Source: Polaromonas sp. CG_9.7 (GTDB lineage Bacteria > Pseudomonadota > Gammaproteobacteria > Burkholderiales > Burkholderiaceae_C). From it: 64,000 nt of DNA. Each line of letters begins with the position of its first letter. Within the stretch, counting starts at the first letter, position 1. The position numbers were made by a program, and so were the translations under genes. Below are positions 1 to 8,541 of this stretch, one piece after another. The stretch spans positions 204,590 to 268,589 of the forward strand of contig NZ_JADOVG010000004.1 of assembly GCF_015752205.1 (NCBI RefSeq). The letters are read 5' to 3'. A model generated the notes under the pieces. That model was not told where the DNA came from and ran no database searches. It saw only the letters and a list, made by a program, of their open reading frames with translations.

Positions 1-373
1 CGCCCACAATCAGCGCCAGCGCAAAGCCCAGTGCGGCAGGCAGCCGATGGTCGCCGCGCAATGGCGCCGACAGGAAGGTGACCAACAGCAGGGGGTAAAT
101 GGCTGCCGCAAACATGGCATGTCCCGAGACACCTGTGAAGTTGACGGCTGCCCATCCAATACCCCAGCCCATGAACGCCACCTTGCTGGCGGTCGTGATG
201 AAGGCAGCGGTCACGATGAGCGCCATCCAGCTCAGCGCCAGCCGGCGGGTGGGCGCTTGCGCAAACAGCACCAGCAGCGTGATGGCCGCTGCCGGAATAA
301 GGATTTGCGCTTCGCCAAGCCGGGTCAGCAGATGCCACATATGAAAAGTTGCCGAGGGGAGGGAAAAGTTCAT
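1..373 (-). CDS. PAP2-family membrane phosphatase-like protein, partial (3' end beyond the left edge)
   Basis: The minus strand reads from an ATG at 373-371 off the left edge, giving about 124 residues. The product starts MNFSLPSATFHMWHLLTRLG and is hydrophobic, with at least three predicted membrane segments. The block FTGVSGHAMFAAAIYP carries the Ser-Gly-His signature of PAP2 (phosphatidic acid phosphatase type 2) enzymes, where the His acts in dephosphorylating lipid phosphates at the membrane. The upstream KxxxxxxRP motif is not evident and the C-terminal SRxxxxxHxxxD motif would lie outside the window, so activity cannot be judged. It is divergent from the ABC ATPase gene to its right. 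Confidence 0.6.
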   Translation of the reverse strand, partial: MNFSLPSATFHMWHLLTRLGEAQILIPAAAITLLVLFAQAPTRRLALSWMALIVTAAFITTASKVAFMGWGIGWAAVNFTGVSGHAMFAAAIYPLLLVTFLSAPLRGDHRLPAALGFALALIVG

Positions 374-584
374 GCGCCGATTCTAGGGGGATACCCTATC
401 CTTGGCACAAGCCAAGGAAATCAGGCGCATGACGTGGCGTCGTCACAAGTCGGAGTCAGCCTGCAGCCGTTGGTATTTTCGCCAGCGCTTGCCGCTCCTT
501 TTTCATCACCGCAGCGGGGCGTTTGAGCCGGTGCCAGACAGGCCACAGCGCCTGCCAATCCTTGCGGTTCACAATACAAGTCGC

Positions 585-1280
<696 letters not shown>

Positions 1281-1700
1281 GGCGATTGAAAAAATAGCTG
1301 AACCCGACCATCCCGCTTGCGCCAGACCACGGCAAGAGTCTGAAAATACCGTGCTGCGGCTTTTTCAGCGCTCCTGAACTGCGCTGCTCTTTACCGCTGA
1401 CGAAATACTGCTGCGCAACGAAAAATTTCAAGTAAAAAAAGCTGTTTGCGCATGATAGGCGGGCGCTGGCAGCTAGCATTTTTGACAATCCAGCATGCCA
1501 ATGAATGCGCTTGTCCATGGTGTGCCAGTGCAGCCAGCTCGGCATTTGCATGCCCCTCAAAAGCGGCTGCGTACGCCGTTTTCGCAGGGTTGGCAAATCC
1601 TCAGCCTACAGGGCAAGGGTATGACGACCCACACGCCTGGCGGCGCAACGATAGTTAAATGGTGACTGGCGCTGTTGCCAACACGATTCAAAGGACCGCC
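1281..1700. other. Intergenic stretch without a recognised gene
   Basis: About 420 bases between the ABC ATPase and the DUF883-like gene. The first bases (about 1282-1300) resemble the head of the dispersed repeat family (GCGATTGAAAAAATAGCTG), but the downstream part is poorly matched. Short open frames on both strands show no convincing protein features. The promoter of the 1701 gene presumably lies near its 3' end. Confidence 0.5.
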
Positions 1701-2138
1701 ATGAACGACTACAACAAGACTTCCTCGCAAATTGCTGACGAGGCCAGTAAAACCGGCCAGAAAGCCGCCGACGCAGCGGGACAGCTGGCCGGCGAAGCAA
1801 AAGCCAATGCCACCAGCACGGTGCAGGCTTTGCGCCCTGCCGTCGAGGACGCAAAAACCACGGGCCGCGATGCCTTGAACACCGCCAAGGGTTTGGCGGG
1901 AGATGCCAAGGCGATCGCTGGCGACGCCTGGAACACCGCCCGAAGCTATGCCAAGTCGGCAAGCGGCGTGGCAGGTGAAAAGCTTGGCGACTTCAAGTCC
2001 AAGGCCTCCGATTTTCAGGAAACCACTGCCCGCCGCATTGCCGATGAGCCTTTGAAGGCGGTAGCCATTGGTGTTGCCGCCGGCGCGCTGCTGGCTGCGC
2101 TGCTGATGCGCCGCGGAAAAAACCGCAGGGATTACTGA
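1701..2138 (+). CDS. ElaB/YqjD/DUF883-like small membrane-anchored protein
   Basis: A 145-residue protein: a long Ala/Lys/Asp-rich amphipathic helical region (residues about 5-110, with repeating AKxxAxDA-like units as in LEA-type helices), then one C-terminal hydrophobic segment VAIGVAAGALLAALLMRRGK with a positive tail. The layout matches the ElaB/YqjD/DUF883 family, inner-membrane proteins some of which bind ribosomes in stationary phase. The start is the ATG at 1701, which opens MNDYNKTSSQ; an upstream in-frame start would add an unrelated leader. The next gene follows after two bases, so they are probably co-transcribed. Confidence 0.75.
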   Translation: MNDYNKTSSQIADEASKTGQKAADAAGQLAGEAKANATSTVQALRPAVEDAKTTGRDALNTAKGLAGDAKAIAGDAWNTARSYAKSASGVAGEKLGDFKSKASDFQETTARRIADEPLKAVAIGVAAGALLAALLMRRGKNRRDY

Positions 2139-2140
2139 GC

Positions 2141-2446
2141 GTGGAACCGATGAAGCCCATGAAGCCAATGGAACCCATGAAGCCGATGGACGGACCTGAT
2201 TCCAGCTGGTGGCCGAAGGGGCTTTCCAATCCTTCCAGCAGTGGGCGCCAGAACGGCGTGCGCTACGCCTTCTTTCCCGGCCAGCATCGGCTGGTGTTGG
2301 AGCAGGGCGGGAAAGTCAAGCAATACGACACTGGCGAGCACCGCATTTCCGGGGTGAGCCAGTCGCAAGCCGGCCAGGGCGCCAGCCTGCGCTTCACCAG
2401 CCAGTCTGGCGATGTGGACTTGGAATCGCTCAAGGAAGTGCATTGA
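2141..2446 (+). CDS. Hypothetical protein with an N-terminal (M-[KE]-P-M) repeat
   Basis: A 101-residue protein starting with GTG two bases after the previous stop, which suggests translational coupling. Residues 1-17 are a short tandem repeat of Met-Lys/Glu-Pro (MEPMKPMKPMEPMKPMDG). The remainder is a soluble-looking domain (QNGVRYAFFPGQHRLVLEQG, then GEHRISGVSQ). I do not recognise the family. The C-terminal region could be a small beta-rich domain. A possible later start is the ATG at 2150. Confidence 0.6.
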   Translation: MEPMKPMKPMEPMKPMDGPDSSWWPKGLSNPSSSGRQNGVRYAFFPGQHRLVLEQGGKVKQYDTGEHRISGVSQSQAGQGASLRFTSQSGDVDLESLKEVH

Positions 2447-2717
2447 CACGTCGCCGCTTCGAAAGCGTCGCACGGATTTTGTTTTTTTGACGCTTGCCGG
2501 GTGGCATGCGATGGCGCAATCACTGCGTCGGCTGATCCTGCCGCAATTCGGGCACTTGCTGCATTGATGGGTTGAACACTTTCCGGCCTGCGGCGGAACT
2601 TACGCCCCTGCCTGCGAAGAAACCCAGCGTTCTGAACCCAAGGGTACGTCTGGCGACAGCAAGGCCTGCCCGACGCTGCTACGCTGGCCGTTCATCATCC
2701 GCACGGAGACCCCAGGC

Positions 2718-4793
2718 ATGAACGAGACCCCCACAGCGCCCCCTCAAATTCCGCAAATCCGCCTTTACCAGGACTGGCTGCGCGACCGGCATGGCCTGGT
2801 GTTTGAAAGCTACGACGCGCTCTGGCGCTGGTCGACCACCGAGCTGGACGCATTCTGGCAAAGCATCTGGGACTACTTTGATTTGCAGTCGCCCACACCG
2901 CACAGCGCGGCATTGGACAAAAACGCGATGCCTGGCGCCTGCTGGTTTCCCGGCGCGCAGGTCAACTATGCGCGGCAGGTGCTGCGCCATGTCGATGCGG
3001 CCCATGCTGCCGGTTTGCCGGCCGTCATCAGCAGCAACGAAAAAAGCCAGCGGCGCGAACTGAGCTGGCCCGAGCTGCGCCGCCAGGTGGCGTCGCTGGC
3101 GCTGCACCTGCAGGCGCAGGGCGTGCAGCCTGGCGACCGGGTGGCGGCGTATCTGCCGAACATTCCTGAAACCCTGGTGGCGTTCCTGGCGACGGTCAGC
3201 ATCGGCGGCGTGTGGAGCGTGTGCGCGCCTGACATGGGCACGCACGCAGTGCTCGACCGCTTCCGGCAAATCGCGCCCACGGTGCTGATTGCCTGCGACG
3301 GCGTGACGCACGGCGGGCGTGACCATGACCGCCTGGGCGTGCTGGCCGAGCTGCGCCAGGCGCTGCCCAGCGTGCGCCACACATTGCTGCTGGGCAACCT
3401 GGATGCTATGGTTTCAGTAGCTGGTTGTGCAGGCTGGACAAGCGCTACAGCCCGAAATGACGATGAAACCGATGCGTTCGAGCCGCTCTGGCTGGGGTTT
3501 GACCATCCGCTGTGGATCGTGTATTCCAGCGGCACCACCGGCCTGCCGAAACCCATTGTTCACGGCCATGGCGGCATGGTGCTGGTGCAGATGCAGCTTG
3601 GCACACTGCACAACGACGTCGGCTGCAGTTACCAGTCCAATTCCTTTGGCGAGCGCTACCACTGGTACAGCTCGACCGGCTGGGTGATGTGGAACGCACA
3701 ACTGGCCGGGTTGCTGGGCGGCACGACCTGCGTGATCTTCGACGGCAACCCCGGAGGCGCCAAGGACCGGCCCTACTGGACCACGCTCTGGCGCTTCGCG
3801 GCCGACACCGGCGTGACCTTTTTTGGCGCGGGCGCGGCGTTTTACGCCAGTTGCATGAAAGCCGGCATCACCCCCCCAGCCTGCGGCGACCTGCGCCGCA
3901 TCCGGGCGCTGGGCTCGACCGGCTCGCCCTTGAGCGCCGAGGTTCAGCAATGGGGTTCGTCCTTCATGGCCGTTGCCGGCGTGGACGACATCTGGTGGTG
4001 CAACATCTCGGGCGGCACCGACTTTGCCGGCGCTTTCATCGGCGGCAACCGCGAACTGCCCCAGACACCCGGAAAAATGCAGTGCCGCATGCTCGGCGCG
4101 TGCGTCGAGGCCTGGAACGACAACGGCCAGCCGGTCATCGGCGAGGTCGGTGAACTGGTCTGCACCCAGCCAATTCCGTCCATGCCGCTGTACCTCTGGG
4201 GCGACGACAGCGGCGCGCGCCTGCTGGCCAGCTACTTCGACATGTACCCGCCGGGCCACGGCCGCCAGCCCGGCGGCGGCGATGCGGGGCCGGAAATGGG
4301 CGCGGTCTGGCGCCATGGCGACTGGCTGAAGATCGACCCTGGTGTCGAGGGCGGCTGCGTGATCTACGGCCGCTCGGACGCGACCATCAACCGCCACGGC
4401 CTGCGCATGGGCACCAGCGAGCTGTACAGCGCCATCGAGGCGCTGCCCGAAGTGCTCGACTCGCTGGTGGTGGACCTGGAATACCTGGGCCGCCCCAGCT
4501 ACATGCCGCTGTTCGTGGTGCTGGGGGGCGGCGCGGTGCTCGACGACGCCATGCGGGCCCGGCTGAACCACGCCGTCAGGACCGCGCTGAGCCCGCGCTT
4601 CGTGCCCGACGACATCTTTCAGGTGGCTGAAGTCCCGCGCACCTTGTCGGGCAAGAAGCAGGAGTTGCCCATCAAAAAGCTGCTGCTCGGCCAGCCGCTG
4701 GAAAAAGTGCTGAACCGCGACGCGATGGCCAACCCGCACTGCCTGGACTGGTATGTCGGTTTTGCGCAGCAGCGGCTCGCGCAGCCTGGCTGA
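2718..4793 (+). CDS. aacS: Acetoacetyl-CoA synthetase (acetoacetate-CoA ligase)
   Basis: A 691-residue ANL-superfamily enzyme that activates acetoacetate with ATP and CoA, linking ketone body or polyhydroxybutyrate breakdown to central metabolism. The N-terminus (LYQDWLRDRHGL, then LDAFWQSIWDYF) is the acetyl-CoA synthetase-type N-domain. Core motifs are IVYSSGTTGLPKPIVHGHGG (A3), the GGTDF block and the C-terminal SGKKQELPIKKLL with the catalytic Lys. Full length for the family. A copy of the dispersed repeat (3405-3464) is read through in frame in the linker just before A3, encoding about AMVSVAGCAGWTSATARND. It stands alone: next upstream is a 271-base gap, and the downstream gene is convergent. 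Confidence 0.93.
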   Translation: MNETPTAPPQIPQIRLYQDWLRDRHGLVFESYDALWRWSTTELDAFWQSIWDYFDLQSPTPHSAALDKNAMPGACWFPGAQVNYARQVLRHVDAAHAAGLPAVISSNEKSQRRELSWPELRRQVASLALHLQAQGVQPGDRVAAYLPNIPETLVAFLATVSIGGVWSVCAPDMGTHAVLDRFRQIAPTVLIACDGVTHGGRDHDRLGVLAELRQALPSVRHTLLLGNLDAMVSVAGCAGWTSATARNDDETDAFEPLWLGFDHPLWIVYSSGTTGLPKPIVHGHGGMVLVQMQLGTLHNDVGCSYQSNSFGERYHWYSSTGWVMWNAQLAGLLGGTTCVIFDGNPGGAKDRPYWTTLWRFAADTGVTFFGAGAAFYASCMKAGITPPACGDLRRIRALGSTGSPLSAEVQQWGSSFMAVAGVDDIWWCNISGGTDFAGAFIGGNRELPQTPGKMQCRMLGACVEAWNDNGQPVIGEVGELVCTQPIPSMPLYLWGDDSGARLLASYFDMYPPGHGRQPGGGDAGPEMGAVWRHGDWLKIDPGVEGGCVIYGRSDATINRHGLRMGTSELYSAIEALPEVLDSLVVDLEYLGRPSYMPLFVVLGGGAVLDDAMRARLNHAVRTALSPRFVPDDIFQVAEVPRTLSGKKQELPIKKLLLGQPLEKVLNRDAMANPHCLDWYVGFAQQRLAQPG
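3405..3464 (+). repeat. Dispersed repeat copy inside aacS
   Basis: GCTATGGTTTCAGTAGC gives the short inverted head; it is followed by TGGTTGTGCAGGCTGGACAA and GCGCTACAGCCCGAAATGAC. The order of elements is the same as in the intergenic copies. Here it is translated as part of a variable linker. Confidence 0.65.
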
Positions 4794-4805
4794 AGCGCTG
4801 TCGCC

Positions 4806-6314
4806 TCAACGCGGCGCTGGCTGCCCGGCGACAACGCCGCGCAGGAATTCGGCCAGCCCGGGGTCGATCTCCAGCCGGGCCGCCAGCACGCTGGCCTGAT
4901 GCAAATCGCGGGCGCTGCCTATGTCGGTCTGAAGCTGGATGGCCTGCGGCAGCCAGCGTTTGATTTGCCGTCTGGACAGCAGCGGCTGCAGCGCCTCAAT
5001 GGCGTAGCGCAGCCGTTTGGCCAGAAGGCGGGCGCGGTGCAGGCTTTCCGGGTGGTCGCTGTCGGCCAGCGCACGCTCCAGTTTGCGGTGCAGCCGCCGG
5101 ATGCGCTGGCGGGCCCATCGGCGCAGGGGCCGCTTGGACGTGTCAGTGTCATGATCGGCCGGCCCTTGTTGCTTTGGCAGGTTTTCCAGCCATTGCGTGA
5201 TGGCCAGCAGCGCAGCACCCACCGCCGGCACCTCAAGCGCCTGCGCAATCGATTGGCGTTGCAGCCCGGCGGCATTCGACAGGATTTGCAACATCGCCTG
5301 CCATTTTTCTGCCCGCTGCACATTGCCTGCGCAGTAGGCGTCTGCCAGCGCCGGCAGGGTGTCGATTCGGGCCACGTCGATGTCGCGCAGTTCGCCAATG
5401 AAGGCCAGCAGCGGCGCCAGCAACTGCCAGTCGGGCAATTGCCCGGTCGCCAGCCCGGGTTTGAAAAGCCGAACGGCGCTTTTGAAGCGCCGCCAGCCGA
5501 CGCGCGCCTGGTGCAGCACTTCCGGATCGTCGGTCTGTCCCAGCAGGTTGAGGTTGCTGGTGAACTGGCAAAACATTTCACGCAGCACGCTTTGCGCCGC
5601 CAGTGGCAGTGTCATGCCCTCGGCCAGCACCGGCGACCGGGCGCGCAGCGGCTGCATCAGGCGGTCCTGCAGCAGCGCGTAGCCGCGCTCGCCCTTGCTG
5701 ACGTTCAGCGGCAGCACCGCCACGCTGCGGGCAATCTGCTGCGCGACCTCGAACAGCGCCGACGGCTCTCCGGCCACGAGTTCGAGTTCCAGCTCGCACA
5801 GCGGCGCGCACTGGTCGCCCGCAACAATCTGGCCGATGTCCAGCGCCACCTCCACCACGCTGCCGCCGCGCCGGCGCACCGACCAGGAGGTGCGTTCGAA
5901 TGCGGTGACCAGGCAGGGGGAAAGCGCATCAAACCGGCTGCCGTCCGGGTCGAACTCGGGCCAGGGCGTGGCCTCCAGGGCTTCCCGCGACAGCTCGGCG
6001 CCGGCCAGCGGCACTTCCCATTCGCCGCGATGGCTCAGGGCCGAGTCGCTGCGGCCGCCCATTTTCAGCGTTTGCCGCCACTGCGGATCGGTGCTGCTGC
6101 CCACGCGGCGCAGGCGCAGCGCCACCCGCTCCTCGTACAGGTCGTGCCCGGGTGTGTCGTAGTAGACGTTGTGCAGCGGCTTCCGCGTGGGTTTGCGGCG
6201 CGCCAGCAGCGGCGTGCGCGCCAGCCGCCCGGCCAGGCCCTGCGGGTCGGCGGTGGGCAAGGCCAGCTTGAGTTCGATTTCTTCCGGAAGCGGAACAGGG
6301 GCAGAGGGTGTCAT
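4806..6314 (-). CDS. CYTH and CHAD domain protein (inorganic triphosphatase-like)
   Basis: A 502-residue protein. The N-terminal CYTH domain (residues about 10-210) starts with EIELKL, the ExExK metal/triphosphate-binding signature, and has further tunnel residues (YYDTPGHDLYEERVALRLRR). The C-terminal CHAD domain (about 235-490) is rich in His and Arg (LHQARVGWRRFKSAVRLFKP; LHRARLLAKRLRYAIEAL), features thought to bind polyphosphate. The family hydrolyses inorganic triphosphate (E. coli YgiF) or associates with polyphosphate granules. Convergent with aacS, 12 bases apart. Base composition is like its surroundings. Confidence 0.92.
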   Translation of the reverse strand: MTPSAPVPLPEEIELKLALPTADPQGLAGRLARTPLLARRKPTRKPLHNVYYDTPGHDLYEERVALRLRRVGSSTDPQWRQTLKMGGRSDSALSHRGEWEVPLAGAELSREALEATPWPEFDPDGSRFDALSPCLVTAFERTSWSVRRRGGSVVEVALDIGQIVAGDQCAPLCELELELVAGEPSALFEVAQQIARSVAVLPLNVSKGERGYALLQDRLMQPLRARSPVLAEGMTLPLAAQSVLREMFCQFTSNLNLLGQTDDPEVLHQARVGWRRFKSAVRLFKPGLATGQLPDWQLLAPLLAFIGELRDIDVARIDTLPALADAYCAGNVQRAEKWQAMLQILSNAAGLQRQSIAQALEVPAVGAALLAITQWLENLPKQQGPADHDTDTSKRPLRRWARQRIRRLHRKLERALADSDHPESLHRARLLAKRLRYAIEALQPLLSRRQIKRWLPQAIQLQTDIGSARDLHQASVLAARLEIDPGLAEFLRGVVAGQPAPR

Positions 6315-6587
6315 GGGGTTCCGGCTGCCCGTGCGGCGCAGGCAGGTCTTGCTGATTCTGCCGAAATCGCACGGGACGGGTTGAATGAGTGTGGCTGGGT
6401 TTGCATGGCTAAGGCGAGCCCAACACTAGCAAAAAATCCGCTGCCCAGACGTAAGAAATTGGCACCGTTCCAGAAGGCCATCTTTTCATGGAAAAAAGCG
6501 CTTGACCTTCCCCCGGTGGGAAGCTTCACGATAGCGCCAGCATGCACTGGTATGCAGCCAGTTTGATCCCTATTCAAGGAGCTTTTC

Positions 6588-6992
6588 ATGAAGAATTTCT
6601 GCTTTCACCGAACCCTGGCCTGTGCGCTCAGCGCCATGGCCTTGTCCACTGCAGCCTTCACTGCCCAGGCGCAGCCTGCTGCGCCCATGCCGGCAGCGCA
6701 TACGGGCATGAACCACGCCACCGATGCCCAGGCTTCTGACGCAACCCGCGCCTTCCAGCAAGGCGGGGAAAAGATGATGAAGGACATGAGCCGCCCTTAC
6801 AGTGGCGATGCCGACAAGGATTTCGTGGCGCACATGCTTCCGCACCACGAAGGCGCGGTGCACATGGCCGAGGTGCAACTGAAGTACGGCAAGGACCCCG
6901 AGCTGCGCAAGATGGCCCGCGACATCATCAAGTCGCAAAAGCAGGAAGTTGCCTTCATGAAAAAGTGGCAGGCCAGGCACGGCGTGAAATAA
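6588..6992 (+). CDS. Periplasmic DUF305 protein
   Basis: A 134-residue secreted protein. Residues 1-28 form a signal peptide (MKNFCFHRTLACALSAMALS... ending AQAQ). The mature part has the DUF305 core DFVAHMLPHHEGAVHMAEVQ and is rich in Met and His (PMPAAHTGMNHATD; GGEKMMKDMSR), as in CopM-type copper-binding members. A role in periplasmic metal handling is inference. A purine-rich AAGGAG ribosome-binding site lies just before the ATG. It converges on the His-rich EamA transporter gene, with 37 bases between the stops. Confidence 0.85.
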   Translation: MKNFCFHRTLACALSAMALSTAAFTAQAQPAAPMPAAHTGMNHATDAQASDATRAFQQGGEKMMKDMSRPYSGDADKDFVAHMLPHHEGAVHMAEVQLKYGKDPELRKMARDIIKSQKQEVAFMKKWQARHGVK

Positions 6993-7029
6993 GCCTGGCC
7001 GACAGCGGCTTGCGTGCCGCCGCATCATG

Positions 7030-8121
7030 TCAATGCGGATGCCGGTGGTGAATGTCCGGGTAATGCGCGTGCGTGTGCGCCAGCGGCGCATGCTGGTGTG
7101 GATGCGCATGCGGTGAGGTGCCGTCCCAGGCAAAGTCATGTGCATGCTGGTGGTGCGCGTCGTGCCGGTGCGGGTGGCTGTGCTGAAGCACTTCGTGCGT
7201 GTGTTGGTGCGCATGCCGTTCGCTCAGGTGCAGCCAGACGCCCAGCCCCATCAGCGCGGCCGCCGCCCAGAACAGCCCGCCCGGCATGTCGGGCCAGAGG
7301 GCCAGCGAAATCATCACACCGAAAAGGGGCGCCACCGAAAAATACGCGCCGGTTCGCGCCGTTCCCAGCGTCCTGAGCGCCACGACAAACAGGCTCAGAC
7401 TCAGCCCGTAGCCCAGGAAGCCCACCAGTCCTGCAAAGCCCAGTTGCGCCATGCCTGGCAGGGCCGCACCGGCATACAGCGCGATGGCCGTATTGGTCAC
7501 GCCGGCAAGCAAGCCTTTGAGGCAGGCCACCAGCAGGGCGTCGTTGCTGGACACCCTGCGCGTCAGGTTGTTGTCCAGTGCCCAGCCCAGGCAGGCACCG
7601 GCGATCAGCAAGGCGCCAGGCGAAAAGCTGGCGCCGCCCGGTTGCCACGACAGCAGCACGCCGCCGAATGCGATGGCTGCCATGCCCAAGACAACGCGGC
7701 GGTCGGCGTTTTCTCGAAAGGCCAGCCAGGCCACAACCGCCGTCAGCACGCCTTCCAGGTTCAGCAGCAGCGACGCCGACGCGGCGCTGGTTTGCGCCAG
7801 GCCAAGCATGAAAAGCGCAGGCGCCAGCATGCCGCCGGCCACGATGGCGCCCAGCAGCCAGGGTTGCTCGGCGCGTGAAATATGCAGATGGGTGACGGGC
7901 TGGCCGCCATGGCGCTCGCGCAGGCGCCTCAAAATGAGCAGCGCGCCCAGGCCAAAGCCGCTGCCCAGGTAGAGCAGACCGGCCAGCAACAGCGGTGGCA
8001 TGTTGCCAGCCAGCAGTTTGGCCAGCGGCGTGCTCGCGCCGAACAGCAATGCGGCAAAAAGGGCAGGAAGGGCAGCGCGAAGCGGCATGGCGAAGGTCCG
8101 GGAAAAAGAATCAGGTTTCAT
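7030..8121 (-). CDS. EamA/DMT-family transporter with a histidine-rich C-terminal tail
   Basis: A 363-residue inner-membrane protein with about ten predicted membrane segments and two EamA repeats (LFAALLFGASTPLAKLL near the N-terminus; LLIAGACLGWALDNNLT starting the second half). After the last segment comes a tail of about 65 residues with more than 20 His (for example HAHQHTHEVLQHSHPHRHDA). Such tails usually bind Zn, Ni, Co or Cu, so a metal-linked export role is possible, but the EamA substrate is unknown. I chose ATG 8121 (MKPDSFSRTFAMPLR) over a longer frame with an atypical leader. The neighbouring convergent gene is a DUF305 protein, also a possible metal binder. Confidence 0.85.
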   Translation of the reverse strand: MKPDSFSRTFAMPLRAALPALFAALLFGASTPLAKLLAGNMPPLLLAGLLYLGSGFGLGALLILRRLRERHGGQPVTHLHISRAEQPWLLGAIVAGGMLAPALFMLGLAQTSAASASLLLNLEGVLTAVVAWLAFRENADRRVVLGMAAIAFGGVLLSWQPGGASFSPGALLIAGACLGWALDNNLTRRVSSNDALLVACLKGLLAGVTNTAIALYAGAALPGMAQLGFAGLVGFLGYGLSLSLFVVALRTLGTARTGAYFSVAPLFGVMISLALWPDMPGGLFWAAAALMGLGVWLHLSERHAHQHTHEVLQHSHPHRHDAHHQHAHDFAWDGTSPHAHPHQHAPLAHTHAHYPDIHHRHPH

Positions 8122-8541
8122 TGGAACGCATCGCGTGCGCCATGGCCAGTGTTCTGGCCATGGCGCACCAACCATGGCGCCTGCTTTTCAGCCTGGCACG
8201 CCAGGTCCGTGGCGCGCATGTGCAGCGAAGTCATGAATCCAGGATAACCAGCTTTTTTCTGCAACCGTGTTGCACGGCGGACGGTATCAGGGAACAGGGT
8301 GTTGAAGCGGCAGTGCGGCCACCGATCCGACACCCGAACTTGCTTTTTTTAACCTTGAATTTCTGTGCAATGGGAAAATTTGGCTGCTTCGCGGTTTTAA
8401 TCGCTGGTTTTCCAAGAATGCAATAAGTGGCCAAAGATGCTTTTTTGAAGCGTCTGCGACAGCATGCGCTCGACCATACCGTCCTGTTCGATTAGCATGC
8501 ATCGCAGGTAACATTATTAATTTAGTTGAAAAAATCAAATT
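8122..8541. other. Intergenic, divergent promoter region
   Basis: About 420 bases between the EamA gene (minus) and the sensor kinase (plus). The right 150 bases are AT-rich (ATTATTAATTTAGTTG just before the kinase start) and probably contain its promoter. I see no gene, hairpin terminator or repeat here. Confidence 0.4.

Noticed and set aside
2141..2192. The ATGAAGCCC-type tandem repeat at the start of the 101-residue protein as an assembly artefact
   Set aside because: The units are not identical and keep the frame, so a real low-complexity N-terminus is more likely.
4899..6566. Long plus-strand open frame (555 codons) opposite the CYTH-CHAD gene
   Set aside because: Its translation is Gln/Arg/Ala-rich without domains. 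It is the usual antisense shadow in GC-rich DNA, and the minus strand carries clear CYTH and CHAD motifs.
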